64,000 nucleotides of DNA from an uncultured Bacteroidales bacterium (lineage in GTDB: Bacteria; Bacteroidota; Bacteroidia; Bacteroidales; F082), in assembly GCA_947307415.1 (NCBI GenBank), contig CAMZJA010000011.1:1-64000 (forward strand), read 5' to 3'. A program made the position numbers and the translations under genes. Shown here piece by piece: positions 52,202 to 61,335 of this stretch. The notes below the pieces were generated by a model that was not told where the DNA came from, ran no database searches, and was given only the letters and a program-made list of their open reading frames with translations. Positions within the stretch are counted from its first letter, which is position 1; each line of letters begins with the position of its first letter.

Positions 52202-52993
52202 CTTCCTCCCTTGAATTTCCTTGATTTTCGCTTTCATCTCACTCGGTTTCACGTCGGTTACTTTGCCGTCGAAGACGATGCGGATGCTGCCTGTTTCTTC
52301 AGAGACCACTATAACAATACAGTCGTGGGTTTCGGAGACGCCAATTCCAGCACGGTGACGGAGGCCGTAACTGCCTGGTAATCTTGTTTGTTGAGTATTC
52401 GGAAGTATACACCGGGCTGCCACGATTTTGTTGTTTGAGATGACCATGGCGCCGTCGTGAAGCGGACTGTTTTTGAAGAAGATATTTTCAAGTAATGGCT
52501 TGCTGATATCAGCGTTTATAACAACGCCAGTGTCGATAATGTCTTGTAAATCATTCTCTTGCGTAAGAAGAATCAAAGCGCCGACTTTATCGTTGCTCAT
52601 CGAAATACAAGCCTCGCAGATAGGGTCGAGGTTGGTGTCGTCGGCTTCTTTATATTTCACACCGAGACGGGCGAAAAACCTGCGGAAACCTATGGCAAAC
52701 TTGGATGTTCCGATGCTTAACAGGAATCTGCGAATCTCAGGTTGGAAGATGATAATCAATGCGATGAAACCGACGTTGACGAAGGCTCCGAGGATGTAGG
52801 TGAGGAGCTCCATGTGCAGCAAGGTCACGATTTTGAGGCCGATAATCACCGCCACGATGCCGATGAAGATATTGATCGCTGTGCTTCCTTTTACCAGTGT
52901 ATACAGGAAATACAGCAGCAATCCCACCAAAAATATATCCAGAATGTCCAAGACACGAATCTGAATAAAAGCGCTTATCATCAAATCAACCAT
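52193..52993 (-). CDS. cdaA: Diadenylate cyclase CdaA
   Basis: A 266-residue membrane enzyme making c-di-AMP from two ATP. Three N-terminal membrane segments (about 12-85) precede the DAC domain, which has LHDGAMVIS (about 187-195) and the RHRAGIGVSE loop (about 220-229), the two catalytic motifs. It follows folP on the same strand, a pairing common in Bacteroidetes. The final stop codon is provided by a heptad array. c-di-AMP generally controls potassium and cell-wall homeostasis. Confidence 0.95.
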   Translation of the reverse strand: MVDLMISAFIQIRVLDILDIFLVGLLLYFLYTLVKGSTAINIFIGIVAVIIGLKIVTLLHMELLTYILGAFVNVGFIALIIIFQPEIRRFLLSIGTSKFAIGFRRFFARLGVKYKEADDTNLDPICEACISMSNDKVGALILLTQENDLQDIIDTGVVINADISKPLLENIFFKNSPLHDGAMVISNNKIVAARCILPNTQQTRLPGSYGLRHRAGIGVSETHDCIVIVVSEETGSIRIVFDGKVTDVKPSEMKAKIKEIQGRKRL

Positions 52994-53053
52994 AACGTTT
53001 GAATTAACTCACAAAAATACTATTTTTTTTAAAACGGCAACATTTTTTTATTT

Positions 53054-53134
53054 CGTCATTTCGACTGGAGTGTAGCGGAATGGAGGATTTCTCGACTACC
53101 ATCTCACTGCGTTCGATGTTCGCTCGAAATGACG
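53054..53134. repeat. GTCATTTCGA-type palindromic repeat at the folP 3' end
   Basis: CGTCATTTCGA (53054-53064) and TCGAAATGACG (53124-53134) are perfect 11-base outer arms; the interior holds GGAGGATTTCTC. The right part is read through by folP and encodes its last residues. Confidence 0.82.
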
Positions 53135-53952
53135 GAGTGTACAAGTTTCACTGCTTCAACTGCCTCTTTTACATCATGAACTCGTAGAATGTCGGCTCCA
53201 TTCATTAAAGCTATGGTATTCAATACCGTTGTTCCGTTTAAAGCTTCTTGCGGTGTAAATCCTAATGTTTTATAAATCAGAGATTTACGGGAAATTCCAA
53301 TCAAAATAGGCAAGCCATTGACGCGATATTTGTCGAGGTCGCGAAGCAAAGCGAAGTTACATTCAATTGTTTTGTTAAACCCGATTCCAGGGTCTAAAAT
53401 GATTTGTTGCTCGCCGTATTTCAAGAGCTTATTTACTTGATTTTCAAGAAATTGACGAACTTTTTCGTGAACATCTTCGCTGATAATCTCTTCATGATGC
53501 ATTCCTTCGAGAGTGCCTGTGATGTGCATCAAAATATAAGGGATATGATTTTTGCCGATATACGGAATCATCGCCTCGTCGAAGAGGCCGCCTGAGATGT
53601 CGTTGATGATGTCAGCACCTTCTGCAATGCATTGAGCAGCAACACTTTGGCGGAATGTGTCGATTGAAATCGGGATATTGGGAAACTCTTTTCTGATGGC
53701 TTTTAAAGCTGGAATTATGCGTTCCATTTCCTCTTTGTCGGAGATTCGTTCGCTGCCAGGTCGGGTGGAAAAAGCACCCAGATCGAGGATGTCGGCACCC
53801 TCACTGACCATCTTCTGACAATGTTCCAAAACCGACGTAAGTCCTTGATACTTACCGCCATCGAAGAATGAATCGGGCGTCACGTTCATGATTCCCATCA
53901 CCACGGGACGGTTCCACGAAAAAATTTGTCCTCTACTCGCTATTCGTAACAT
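53104..53952 (-). CDS. folP: Dihydropteroate synthase
   Basis: A 282-residue enzyme of folate synthesis joining para-aminobenzoate to the pterin. It has MGIMNVTPDSFFDGG (about 19-33), ADILDLGAFSTRPG (about 54-67), IINDISGG, and GISRKSLI with the pterin-binding Lys and Arg. The last ten residues (SVISSEHRTQ) come from a palindromic repeat, so the natural C-terminus has probably been extended by repeat insertion. It lies upstream of cdaA. It is the target of sulphonamides. Confidence 0.95.
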   Translation of the reverse strand: MLRIASRGQIFSWNRPVVMGIMNVTPDSFFDGGKYQGLTSVLEHCQKMVSEGADILDLGAFSTRPGSERISDKEEMERIIPALKAIRKEFPNIPISIDTFRQSVAAQCIAEGADIINDISGGLFDEAMIPYIGKNHIPYILMHITGTLEGMHHEEIISEDVHEKVRQFLENQVNKLLKYGEQQIILDPGIGFNKTIECNFALLRDLDKYRVNGLPILIGISRKSLIYKTLGFTPQEALNGTTVLNTIALMNGADILRVHDVKEAVEAVKLVHSVISSEHRTQ

Positions 53953-53997
53953 AAAAATGTGTAATTTTACAATCGCAAAATTATAAAAATTTTTTCA

Positions 53998-54549
53998 ATG
54001 AAGAGAGATACGACAGCAGAATATCAGCAAGTGGTGGCGCAGTGCCGCGATATTTTCGACAAGAAGATGCAGGATTACGGTGCGGCGTGGCGAATCATGC
54101 GCACCGAGTCGCTTACCGACCAGATTTTCATCAAAGCAAACCGCATTAGAAGCTTGCAGAGAAAGAAGGAACACCTTGTAAATGAAGGCATTGAGCCGGA
54201 ATTCATCGGCATCATCAACTATTCGGCGATGGCGATAATCCAGCTGCAACTCGGAGTGGTTGAGCAGCCTGATTTGGACTTCGAAAGAGCTTCAGAGCTG
54301 TATAAAAAGGTTCTCGACGAGGCTTTCGACCTGATGTCGAAGAAAAACCACGATTACGATGAAGCTTGGCGCAGCATGAGAATCAGCTCGATGACCGATT
54401 TGATTCTGATGAAGATATTGAGAGTCAAAGAGATAGAGGATAACAACGGCAAAACACTGATCTCGGAAGGACTCGACGCGAATTATTACGACATGATCAA
54501 TTATGCTGTTTTCTGCATGATTTTGATTAACGAAGGCAAGGGAAACTAA
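53998..54549 (+). CDS. DUF1599 domain protein
   Basis: A 183-residue helical protein with two related halves, each with the pattern F-D-x-M-x-x-K-x-x-D-Y-x-x-A-W-R-x-M-R. The first (about 17-36) has KKMQDYGAAWRIMRTESLTD and the second (about 108-127) has SKKNHDYDEAWRSMRISS. This is the DUF1599 family, seen in Bacteroidetes next to BT_3928-type genes. The fold resembles all-alpha NTP pyrophosphatases, but the activity is not known. Its stop overlaps the next start by one base. Confidence 0.9.
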   Translation: MKRDTTAEYQQVVAQCRDIFDKKMQDYGAAWRIMRTESLTDQIFIKANRIRSLQRKKEHLVNEGIEPEFIGIINYSAMAIIQLQLGVVEQPDLDFERASELYKKVLDEAFDLMSKKNHDYDEAWRSMRISSMTDLILMKILRVKEIEDNNGKTLISEGLDANYYDMINYAVFCMILINEGKGN

Positions 54550-55640
54550 TGGCTTGTTCGGCAAAGAAAACGGTTGTAGCGGTATGCAGGATACTCGTTG
54601 GATTGCTGTTTATTTTCAGCAGTTTCACGAAGGGCGTTGATCCGCTTGGCACGAAGTACAAGATGCTCGATTACTTCGCCGCTTACGGTATCGAGTGGAT
54701 GAACGACGCCGCTCTGGTGCTTGCTGTGGTGATGATTTTGGCGGAGTTTATTGTTGGTATCTGCTTGTTAACCAACATCTTACCGCGCCTCGCTACGCTC
54801 GGCGCGACCCTCCTCATGATCTTTTTCACCGCTACTACATTTTTCGATGCGCTATACAACCTCGTTCCCGATTGCGGCTGCTTCGGAGCGGCGATAAAAC
54901 TAACCAACTGGCAGACGTTTGGTAAAAATATTGTCATTGATGCGGTACTTTTGCCGGTGATTATTGACAATAAGTCACAGAAAAACAGACGATTAACGCT
55001 GTTGGGGCAGTGGGTGCTTGCAATCATCTTTATGATTTGCTTCACATGGTTTGAGATTCATAACATCCGCCATCTGCCGGTAATCGACTTCATGGACTGG
55101 AAAGTGGGGAAGGACATGAGTCCGAAAGGCTACGATGCGGGTAAGATTTTTGTGACGTACGAGAACAGCGAAACCGGTGAGACTCAAGAGTTTGAGTCAC
55201 CGAACTACCCTTGGAACGACAGCGTGTGGATGAGCCGGTGGACCTTCGTTTCGCAACGTTCGGAAGGTGGCTCCAACGCCCTCGGATTCGCCATTTTGGA
55301 TACAGAAGGCGAGGATGTGACGCATATTTTGTATGATACAGAGAATCTGTATGTCTTCGTGGCTCCGTATCTTGAAGAGATGACAGAAAAAGACTTTGAG
55401 AATTGCATTAAGATGACGGAAGTTGCTTATAATCAAGGATTTGAATATATCTGGCTGACGGCCGCATCGCCTGAATATGTTGAGAAACTGAACGAGAAAT
55501 ATCTGATTTTCAACGATGTATATTATGGCGACGAGCTTGAGTTGAAGACTATGGTGCGCTCGAATCCAGGCTTGATGCTGATTGATAACGGAGTCATTAA
55601 AAATAAGTGGTCTAAAATCGATTTTCCGCTTGTGAAATAA
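54549..55640 (+). CDS. BT_3928 family membrane protein (DoxX/MauE-like)
   Basis: A 363-residue protein. Four membrane helices in the first 175 residues form a DoxX/MauE-like unit, with GLLFIFSSFTKGVDP near the start and PDCGCFG (paired cysteines) in a loop. The last 190 residues are a soluble, probably periplasmic domain of thioredoxin-like appearance. It belongs to the BT_3928 family that follows DUF1599 in Bacteroidetes. The usual next gene, tpiA, is missing here; an ABC permease gene follows instead after one base. Confidence 0.88.
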   Translation: MACSAKKTVVAVCRILVGLLFIFSSFTKGVDPLGTKYKMLDYFAAYGIEWMNDAALVLAVVMILAEFIVGICLLTNILPRLATLGATLLMIFFTATTFFDALYNLVPDCGCFGAAIKLTNWQTFGKNIVIDAVLLPVIIDNKSQKNRRLTLLGQWVLAIIFMICFTWFEIHNIRHLPVIDFMDWKVGKDMSPKGYDAGKIFVTYENSETGETQEFESPNYPWNDSVWMSRWTFVSQRSEGGSNALGFAILDTEGEDVTHILYDTENLYVFVAPYLEEMTEKDFENCIKMTEVAYNQGFEYIWLTAASPEYVEKLNEKYLIFNDVYYGDELELKTMVRSNPGLMLIDNGVIKNKWSKIDFPLVK

Positions 55641-55641
55641 T

Positions 55642-56700
55642 ATGTTTGCGTACATTGTGAGAAAAATACTCTACGGCATCCTCGTCCTTTGGGGCGTGGC
55701 GACGCTGGTGTTTTTCCTTTTCACAATCGTTCCCGGCGACCCGGTGCGCATGATGCTCGGCCAGCGTGCCGATGAACAGGATGTGCAGGCTATCCGTCAT
55801 GAGCTCGGTCTCGACCAAAGCATTGGGAAACAATACATTGACTATTTAAATGACCTTTCTGTTATCTCGTTTTACAACGAAAATAAAGACTTGTCGAAAT
55901 ATGAGCCTTATGCGAAAATAGCGACTGTTGGCAGTACTAAAATCATTTTTAAAACACCATATCTGCGATATTCGTATCAGAGCAAAAGACCAGTTGGCAC
56001 AATACTTTCCGAAGCTTTTCCAAACACTTTGATACTTGCTTTCGTGTCGATCCTCTTTGCTTTTGTGATAGGAGTGCTTTTAGGAGTGCTCACTGCCATT
56101 GTAAACAGCAACTTCCTAAATCGTTTGACCTTGTTTATCACCACGATAGGGATGTCGCTGCCGTCGTTTTTCGCCGCAATCCTCATCGCATGGCTTTTCG
56201 GCTTCGTTTTGGAGGCATATACTGGTCTCAGCATGACCGGAAGCCTATTCTCCGTTGACGATTACGGCAATGGTGCCTATCTTGACTTGAAAAACCTCAT
56301 TTTACCGGCATTGACGCTTGGTTTGCGTCCGTTGGCTGTTATCACTGAACTTACAAGAACCACTTTACTCGAAGTGATGTCAATGGATTACATCCGCACT
56401 GCGAAAGCCAAGGGTTTGAAAAAATGGCGTGTCATCGGTGTTCATGCCCTCCGAAACGCTATGACGCCAGTGGTTACTGCAGTTTCCGGATGGTTTGCAT
56501 CCTTGCTCGCAGGTGCCGTCTTCGTGGAATACGTCTTCGACTGGAAAGGAATCGGTGTTGTAATCGTCGATGCGCTCGACAAATTCGACTTCCCTGTCGT
56601 CATGGGCGCGGTATTATTAATAGGAGTGATGCTGATTATTATCAACATTGTCGTTGACATTATTTATGGAATTTTGGACCCGAGAGTGAGGATAAAATAA
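55642..56700 (+). CDS. Peptide ABC transporter permease, OppB/DppB type
   Basis: A 352-residue inner-membrane permease with six helices. The N-terminus RKILYGILVLWGVATLVFFLF and the loop PGDPVRMMLGQRADEQDV are diagnostic of the DppB/OppB family. The EAA loop appears as DYIRTAKAKGLKKWRVIGVHALRNA (split: DYIRTAKAKGLKKW then HALRNA). No binding protein, second permease or ATPase is adjacent. The binding lipoprotein at 3848-5455 is a natural partner though far away. It lies one base after the BT_3928-like gene. Confidence 0.92.
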   Translation: MFAYIVRKILYGILVLWGVATLVFFLFTIVPGDPVRMMLGQRADEQDVQAIRHELGLDQSIGKQYIDYLNDLSVISFYNENKDLSKYEPYAKIATVGSTKIIFKTPYLRYSYQSKRPVGTILSEAFPNTLILAFVSILFAFVIGVLLGVLTAIVNSNFLNRLTLFITTIGMSLPSFFAAILIAWLFGFVLEAYTGLSMTGSLFSVDDYGNGAYLDLKNLILPALTLGLRPLAVITELTRTTLLEVMSMDYIRTAKAKGLKKWRVIGVHALRNAMTPVVTAVSGWFASLLAGAVFVEYVFDWKGIGVVIVDALDKFDFPVVMGAVLLIGVMLIIINIVVDIIYGILDPRVRIK

Positions 56701-56750
56701 TTATGCAAATATTTGACGATCAAATCATGGGTCAAATTAAATTCAATATT

Positions 56751-57923
56751 ATGAGAAAACATTTGATAATCATAACAGTAACATTCATAATATCAACAAC
56801 ATTATTGTCAAGTTGTGGCGCTTTGTCATTCCAATTGAGAAACTTTAAAAAGGTTAAAAGCACTTATACAAGCTCCATAAGCAATAACGAACCTATAAAT
56901 TTCGTGGTAAAAAATAATAGGATGTTGGCTCAAGCAACAATCAACGGCGAACCAGATACTGTTTTGCTGGACACTGGCGACAGTCAAGGTTTGACATATT
57001 TCCATAATATTTCGGAAAAAACCAACGACTACTCTAAGTTGAAATTACAAAGTGCGCATAAAAAATCCATAGTCTATGCAAAAATGGACACCGTCAACGT
57101 TCAATTCTATTATTTCCATAATACATTAAAACTCGACATTTGCGTAAATTACGACAACCCTTGCGGAAATGCAATATCCGATTATCCCGTACTTGGCAAC
57201 GATGCCATTTTCGCCTTCCAATTCTTGAACTCAAAAATGAGTTTAAGCTTTACGGATCAGAAAATAACATATTACAATTACCATGATGATACATCATTTA
57301 ATTTGAACGGTTACAAACCAATGAAATGTGACTATACATGGAAGCAAAACGTTTTATATGTCTATCCGATTATTGGAGGGGTGGAATACAAATGCCTTTT
57401 CGACACAGGCAACAATAAATACATCCTATTACAAAACAAAGGCAAAAAAGTACAAAAGCGTGATGGCGATATAATTCTGGAAGGAGCATTTGGCGTTGCC
57501 ACATCAGGAATAGCAGAGGCTGGCGAGATGATTGTAAGACCAGATGAGACAGTTACTCTCGGTGACGAAGATTTCAAAGCAACGGTTATGTATCTTTCTG
57601 ATATTGTGGTTGGTAACATGGGCATGCAGTTTATCCAACGATTCGACTGGTTCTATGATCATGTAAATAACGTAATGTATTATAAACCTCGTGATGTTGA
57701 AGAAGACAAGTTTAATATAGATCAACCATACAGAGTTCTCGCTACAAACGACGGTCTAATGATTGTCAGCCGCGTCGTTGATGATAAAAACACGCTGCAA
57801 TTCGGCGATATCATCACCTCTGTCAACGGCGAAAAAATCACCGCCAAAAACATCTGCCACTACAACGAATTATTGAATAACACAAAAGATTGGAATCAAT
57901 TTGAAATTGAGATAATTCATTAA
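56751..57923 (+). CDS. Retropepsin-like aspartic protease lipoprotein with PDZ-like domain
   Basis: A 390-residue lipoprotein. The start MRKHLII gives a signal peptide ending in LSSC (Cys22); a longer frame starts at 56703 but adds an atypical extension. Two retropepsin-like domains are seen: VLLDTGDSQG (about 79-88) and CLFDTGNNKY (about 221-230), each with the D-T-G triad, so one chain could supply both halves of the active site. A C-terminal PDZ-like segment (about 330-390: LQFGDIITSVNGEKIT) follows. The substrate is unknown. The stop overlaps that of the convergent HTH gene. Confidence 0.82.
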   Translation: MRKHLIIITVTFIISTTLLSSCGALSFQLRNFKKVKSTYTSSISNNEPINFVVKNNRMLAQATINGEPDTVLLDTGDSQGLTYFHNISEKTNDYSKLKLQSAHKKSIVYAKMDTVNVQFYYFHNTLKLDICVNYDNPCGNAISDYPVLGNDAIFAFQFLNSKMSLSFTDQKITYYNYHDDTSFNLNGYKPMKCDYTWKQNVLYVYPIIGGVEYKCLFDTGNNKYILLQNKGKKVQKRDGDIILEGAFGVATSGIAEAGEMIVRPDETVTLGDEDFKATVMYLSDIVVGNMGMQFIQRFDWFYDHVNNVMYYKPRDVEEDKFNIDQPYRVLATNDGLMIVSRVVDDKNTLQFGDIITSVNGEKITAKNICHYNELLNNTKDWNQFEIEIIH

Positions 57924-58498
57924 AACCCCTCAAATATCGCATCCAAAGTCCTTTTGTCGGACTTGAAACCAAGCAATTCCTTTATTTTCTGCTTCCTTTT
58001 GAAGATGGCGCTTTGAGAAACGCAATAAATCTCCGATAATTCCAGTGTCGTTAAGCGAGATTTCACCAGACAGCAGAACTGCAGATCTTTCTCATTCAAA
58101 TCAGACTTTTTCAAGAAATCGGAAAATGAAGCGAAAATTTGTAAAACCGTCTCGCTTAACTCATTGGTTTCCTGCTCGTTAATAGCTTCAAAAACAGGCT
58201 TTTTGTTTGCCGAATAATAACCTTTGCCGCGCATCAGCTTGTAAATGTCGGTTTGCTTAAACTGATTATAAGGCAAGGCTTTCTTTGAAAACCTCTTTCG
58301 TGTAAAAAGCCACAGGCACAAAATAATAACAAGCGCAATTATTCCATTAACCAGTAATTTTTGTGTTGTAGGACTTTTCGGCTCTTCAATTTGCAATTGA
58401 TAATAAAAGGTTCCAGTTATGGTGTCTCTTGTAGCAGTAATACTCTCAATCGGTTCTTGTAAATGATAAACAATAGCTGGTTTGATAGTGTCGTTCAT
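57920..58498 (-). CDS. Membrane-anchored HTH protein
   Basis: A 192-residue protein. The N-terminal 45 residues should be outside the cytosol, one membrane helix lies at about 48-65, and the C-terminal cytosolic part has a LuxR/sigma-4-like helix-turn-helix (TTLELSEIYCVSQSAIFKRK). The ATG at 58498 follows TATTTTTG at 58514-58521; the longer upstream frame starts before the promoter. It resembles one-component membrane regulators. It is convergent with the retropepsin-like gene. Confidence 0.72.
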   Translation of the reverse strand: MNDTIKPAIVYHLQEPIESITATRDTITGTFYYQLQIEEPKSPTTQKLLVNGIIALVIILCLWLFTRKRFSKKALPYNQFKQTDIYKLMRGKGYYSANKKPVFEAINEQETNELSETVLQIFASFSDFLKKSDLNEKDLQFCCLVKSRLTTLELSEIYCVSQSAIFKRKQKIKELLGFKSDKRTLDAIFEGF

Positions 58499-58667
58499 AT
58501 CAATTTTTTTTTGCAAAAATACTACATAATCTAAGTCAAAAATATAAATCCAATAAATTTCCAATATAATTCCAGTGATATTCCAGCCATTTATCTTTAT
58601 TTAAAGAGATTTTTACATATTTTTGCAAAAAAAATTCATCAAATAACAATCAGATTATCCAATTAAA

Positions 58668-59906
58668 ATGAAAAAACCATTAACTATACTTTTGGCACTA
58701 ATCATCGCAATAGTTTTCGCAAGCTGCAATAGCAAACCCACAGCCAGGCAAGTGATTGGCAAATCATATAAAAAATGCCAGTCCATCATTGGCGGACATT
58801 ATGAGATGTCGAGAAAGATGAAATACATGTCTGATAAAGATACGCTTATATCTCACTATACTTGCGATTTCAAGAAAATGCCTGACGACACGATTTATGG
58901 CGTCTATTTTTCTTCATGTGACGAACATCCTTGGAGCAAATATTTCAGTAAAATCAATTATCTTTACACTGGCGATGATTTCGTTCAATATGACGATACG
59001 GCTGGAACTGTGATTTCTTGCGCACTTTGGTCTGATATAATCAACGGAGGGAAGCATAACCGCACTTTTTACACCCCTATAGTCAGAAAAGACTGCTATC
59101 CGCTCGTTAATGGTTTTAAATTGCTCGACAAAGATTATTCGTACGAACTGTCTGAAACCAATCTCGATGAAAAACCATGTCATTTTGTCAAGATTCTTGC
59201 CAATAATCTTGAAGACGATGATGAAGAAGTGTTTGGCATAAAAACATTAAGATATGAAATCAACATTTGGATTGACAAAGATAATTATTTGCCATTGCAA
59301 TATTCCGTGGCTTTCGACATGGTTCAGCAAAACGACACCATGTACCAATATGAAGAATGTAAACTGTTGAAATTCACTGAAGACTTTGATGAAAACAATC
59401 TGACTTTGGAATCTGTTCCGGAAGATGTTGTCTTGAGCGATTATGAACCGTATCAGGCCTCTGAGCCACTTCCGGAAGGCTCTCTGGCTCCAGATTGGTC
59501 ACTGCCGACAATAAACGGAGATTTGGTTCATCTTGCAGATTTGAAAGGAAACGTTGTTATGCTTGATATTTTTTATAAAGGATGCGCTCCGTGCTGTGCG
59601 GCTTTGCCATTTTTACAAAGTCTTCATGAGAAATACAAGGATAACGGTTTCATCATGATTGGCATTGACCCAATCGACGATCCTGTGAAAGACGAAATGG
59701 CAGATTTTCTTGAAAAACGAGGCATAACGTACACCGTTCTCTTCGCCGAGCGTGATTTTTCTGATTTTTATAGAATTGAAGGCTATCCTACCGTGCTTCT
59801 GCTCGACAGGGATGGTAACATTTTGATGAATCAACGAGGATACAGCAGCCAACGCGAGGAAATGTATGAAAAAGCCATAATAGAAGCTTTGAAAAGCAAG
59901 GATTAA
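58668..59906 (+). CDS. TlpA-type thioredoxin-fold lipoprotein
   Basis: A 412-residue lipoprotein with lipobox FASC, Cys20. An N-terminal domain of about 230 residues is unassigned and beta-rich, similar in pattern to outer-membrane-lipoprotein carrier folds. The C-terminal thioredoxin domain (about 270-412) has APDWSLPTINGD and a CxxC site, Cys306-Ala-Pro-Cys309, with an extra Cys310. It also has the cis-proline segment EGYPTVLLLD. It should act as a periplasmic thiol reductase. The promoter is TATTTTTG at 58618-58625. Confidence 0.88.
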   Translation: MKKPLTILLALIIAIVFASCNSKPTARQVIGKSYKKCQSIIGGHYEMSRKMKYMSDKDTLISHYTCDFKKMPDDTIYGVYFSSCDEHPWSKYFSKINYLYTGDDFVQYDDTAGTVISCALWSDIINGGKHNRTFYTPIVRKDCYPLVNGFKLLDKDYSYELSETNLDEKPCHFVKILANNLEDDDEEVFGIKTLRYEINIWIDKDNYLPLQYSVAFDMVQQNDTMYQYEECKLLKFTEDFDENNLTLESVPEDVVLSDYEPYQASEPLPEGSLAPDWSLPTINGDLVHLADLKGNVVMLDIFYKGCAPCCAALPFLQSLHEKYKDNGFIMIGIDPIDDPVKDEMADFLEKRGITYTVLFAERDFSDFYRIEGYPTVLLLDRDGNILMNQRGYSSQREEMYEKAIIEALKSKD

Positions 59907-59971
59907 AGAAATACATAAGGAAGCTTGTGGGCAATTATTTGTTAAAGAACAAGTACCTTGTTTGTAACAGA

Positions 59972-60019
59972 GTGTGCTGAAAGCACACCATCCCTATTAG
60001 CCTCAGGCAACGCCTGGGG
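59972..60019. repeat. REP-like repeat with GTGTGCTGAAAGCACAC and CAGGCAACGCCTG
   Basis: Two consecutive small hairpins: GTGTGC/GCACAC (59972-59988) and CAGGC/GCCTG (60004-60017). The form resembles the ctgaaag...cagggcaacgccctg elements common in Bacteroidetes, which are often linked to REP-associated transposases. No transposase is in the window. Confidence 0.55.
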
Positions 60020-60046
60020 TAAAATGTAAAATAATATGTATTTTTT

Positions 60047-60087
60047 ATGTTGAGGCGCGCCGGACGGCGCGCCTCAACATTTTTTTG
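60047..60087. terminator. Strong GC-rich palindrome terminator
   Basis: A perfect 15-bp stem, ATGTTGAGGCGCGCC (60047-60061) and its inverse (60066-60080), with a 4-base loop GGAC and a run of seven T. It ends the TlpA lipoprotein transcript. The very GC-rich stem in AT-rich surroundings suggests it too is a mobile palindrome. Confidence 0.85.
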
Positions 60088-60125
60088 TAATAAATTGTAA
60101 GATTTCATCATTTCCTGCGATATTA

Positions 60126-60632
60126 ATGCAAACGAATGTGATGACGACAGAAGAGTTCAAACGGATTATCCTGCGACTGCAACCTCGGTTGCAGCGTGTA
60201 GCTGAGCGCATCGTCGGTGACCCCGACAGCGCAGCGGATGCCGTACAGGAAGCCGTAATCACATTGTGGGAGCAACGCTCGTCATTGAACAGCAATGATT
60301 TGGAAAAACTGGCACCTACCGTCGTCAGGCGTCGCAGTATCGACATGCTCAGGAAACAGCATCCGACCGTGCCTGTCGATGCGGAAAACCTGATGCTGAC
60401 CGAGCTGCCGCCTGACAACTTGGAAGAACGTTATCAGCTCGCCAGAAAACTCGTTGACAAACTGCCCAAACGCCAGCGCGACACTATACTGATGAAATAC
60501 GAGAATGGTTTAAGCATGGAGGAAATCGAAAAAGCGACAGGCATGAGCAGCACCCATGTGTATGCAACACTTTCGCGCGCCTACAAAGCGTTGCGTGAAG
60601 CCATAAAACAATATAAGGAGGAAATATCATGA
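60126..60632 (+). CDS. ECF-type sigma-70 family sigma factor (module 1)
   Basis: A 168-residue sigma factor with region 2 (ILRLQPRLQRVAERIVGDPDSAADAVQEAVITLWEQR, in parts) at about 12-50 and region 4 (LPKRQRDTILMKYENG, SMEEIEKATGMSSTHV) at about 110-150. The length is typical of ECF sigma factors. It overlaps the next gene by ATGA, so it is coupled to its membrane partner. It has no evident TAnnTTTG promoter, so it may be autoregulated by its own recognition sequence. Confidence 0.9.
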   Translation: MQTNVMTTEEFKRIILRLQPRLQRVAERIVGDPDSAADAVQEAVITLWEQRSSLNSNDLEKLAPTVVRRRSIDMLRKQHPTVPVDAENLMLTELPPDNLEERYQLARKLVDKLPKRQRDTILMKYENGLSMEEIEKATGMSSTHVYATLSRAYKALREAIKQYKEEIS

Positions 60633-61324
60633 CACCTGAAAATGAAATGAACGAAGAATTACGCCAACTGCTCGACAGTTTGGAAGAACACGGGAAAAAC
60701 ACCCGTAGGCAAAAACAACTCGGCGACCTTATTGACCGTCTCGCCGAAGAGGAGAAACCTATTGTAATTTCTCGCAAACACAGAAAAATCGTTCCGATTG
60801 GGTGGATAATGGGTGCAGCAGCAGCAATACTTCTGGTTTTGTTATTGCTTAAACCGAATGGAATGGAGAACCTTAATCTGAATAATGAAATCATCGCTGA
60901 AGTGACCGAAACTGTTGATTCAGTCAATGATTCCGTAAAGATTGAAAATGAAGAATTATTGGCAGAGAACACGCTAGTTGTTTCTAAAAAGTCTAATACT
61001 GATAAGAAAAAAACAGAAGTCGAGATTATTGAAAAAGTGGAGGATCGGCCAGTAGTTAATGAGATTATTCCATCTGAACCTTTAGATTCAATTATTATTG
61101 AAACAAATAATATAATTCCAGAAAACGAAACGCCTTCAGACGTTCAGAAACCCCAGCGGAGAGTCATCCGGAGTCTCAACCTGGTGTGCTATGAATGCCA
61201 GAGGGAACCCGATAATTTTCAATACCAGGCTGTCAACGTTAAACCCGAGAAGACACTTTTCGGTCAGCCACAAGACCCTAACATGAAAGACGGGGCATTG
61301 GCATGGCAAGTTAAACTCAATTAA
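60629..61324 (+). CDS. Putative anti-sigma or sigma-partner membrane protein
   Basis: A 231-residue protein with an acidic cytosolic N-terminus (about 1-50), one membrane helix (about 57-77: GWIMGAAAAILLVLLLL), and an external low-complexity region rich in Glu, Val and Asn. Its start overlaps the sigma gene stop, the usual arrangement of an anti-sigma factor. No zinc-binding ZAS motif is seen. The function is inferred from position. Confidence 0.68.
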   Translation: MTPENEMNEELRQLLDSLEEHGKNTRRQKQLGDLIDRLAEEEKPIVISRKHRKIVPIGWIMGAAAAILLVLLLLKPNGMENLNLNNEIIAEVTETVDSVNDSVKIENEELLAENTLVVSKKSNTDKKKTEVEIIEKVEDRPVVNEIIPSEPLDSIIIETNNIIPENETPSDVQKPQRRVIRSLNLVCYECQREPDNFQYQAVNVKPEKTLFGQPQDPNMKDGALAWQVKLN

Positions 61325-61335
61325 ATCGTAAAACA

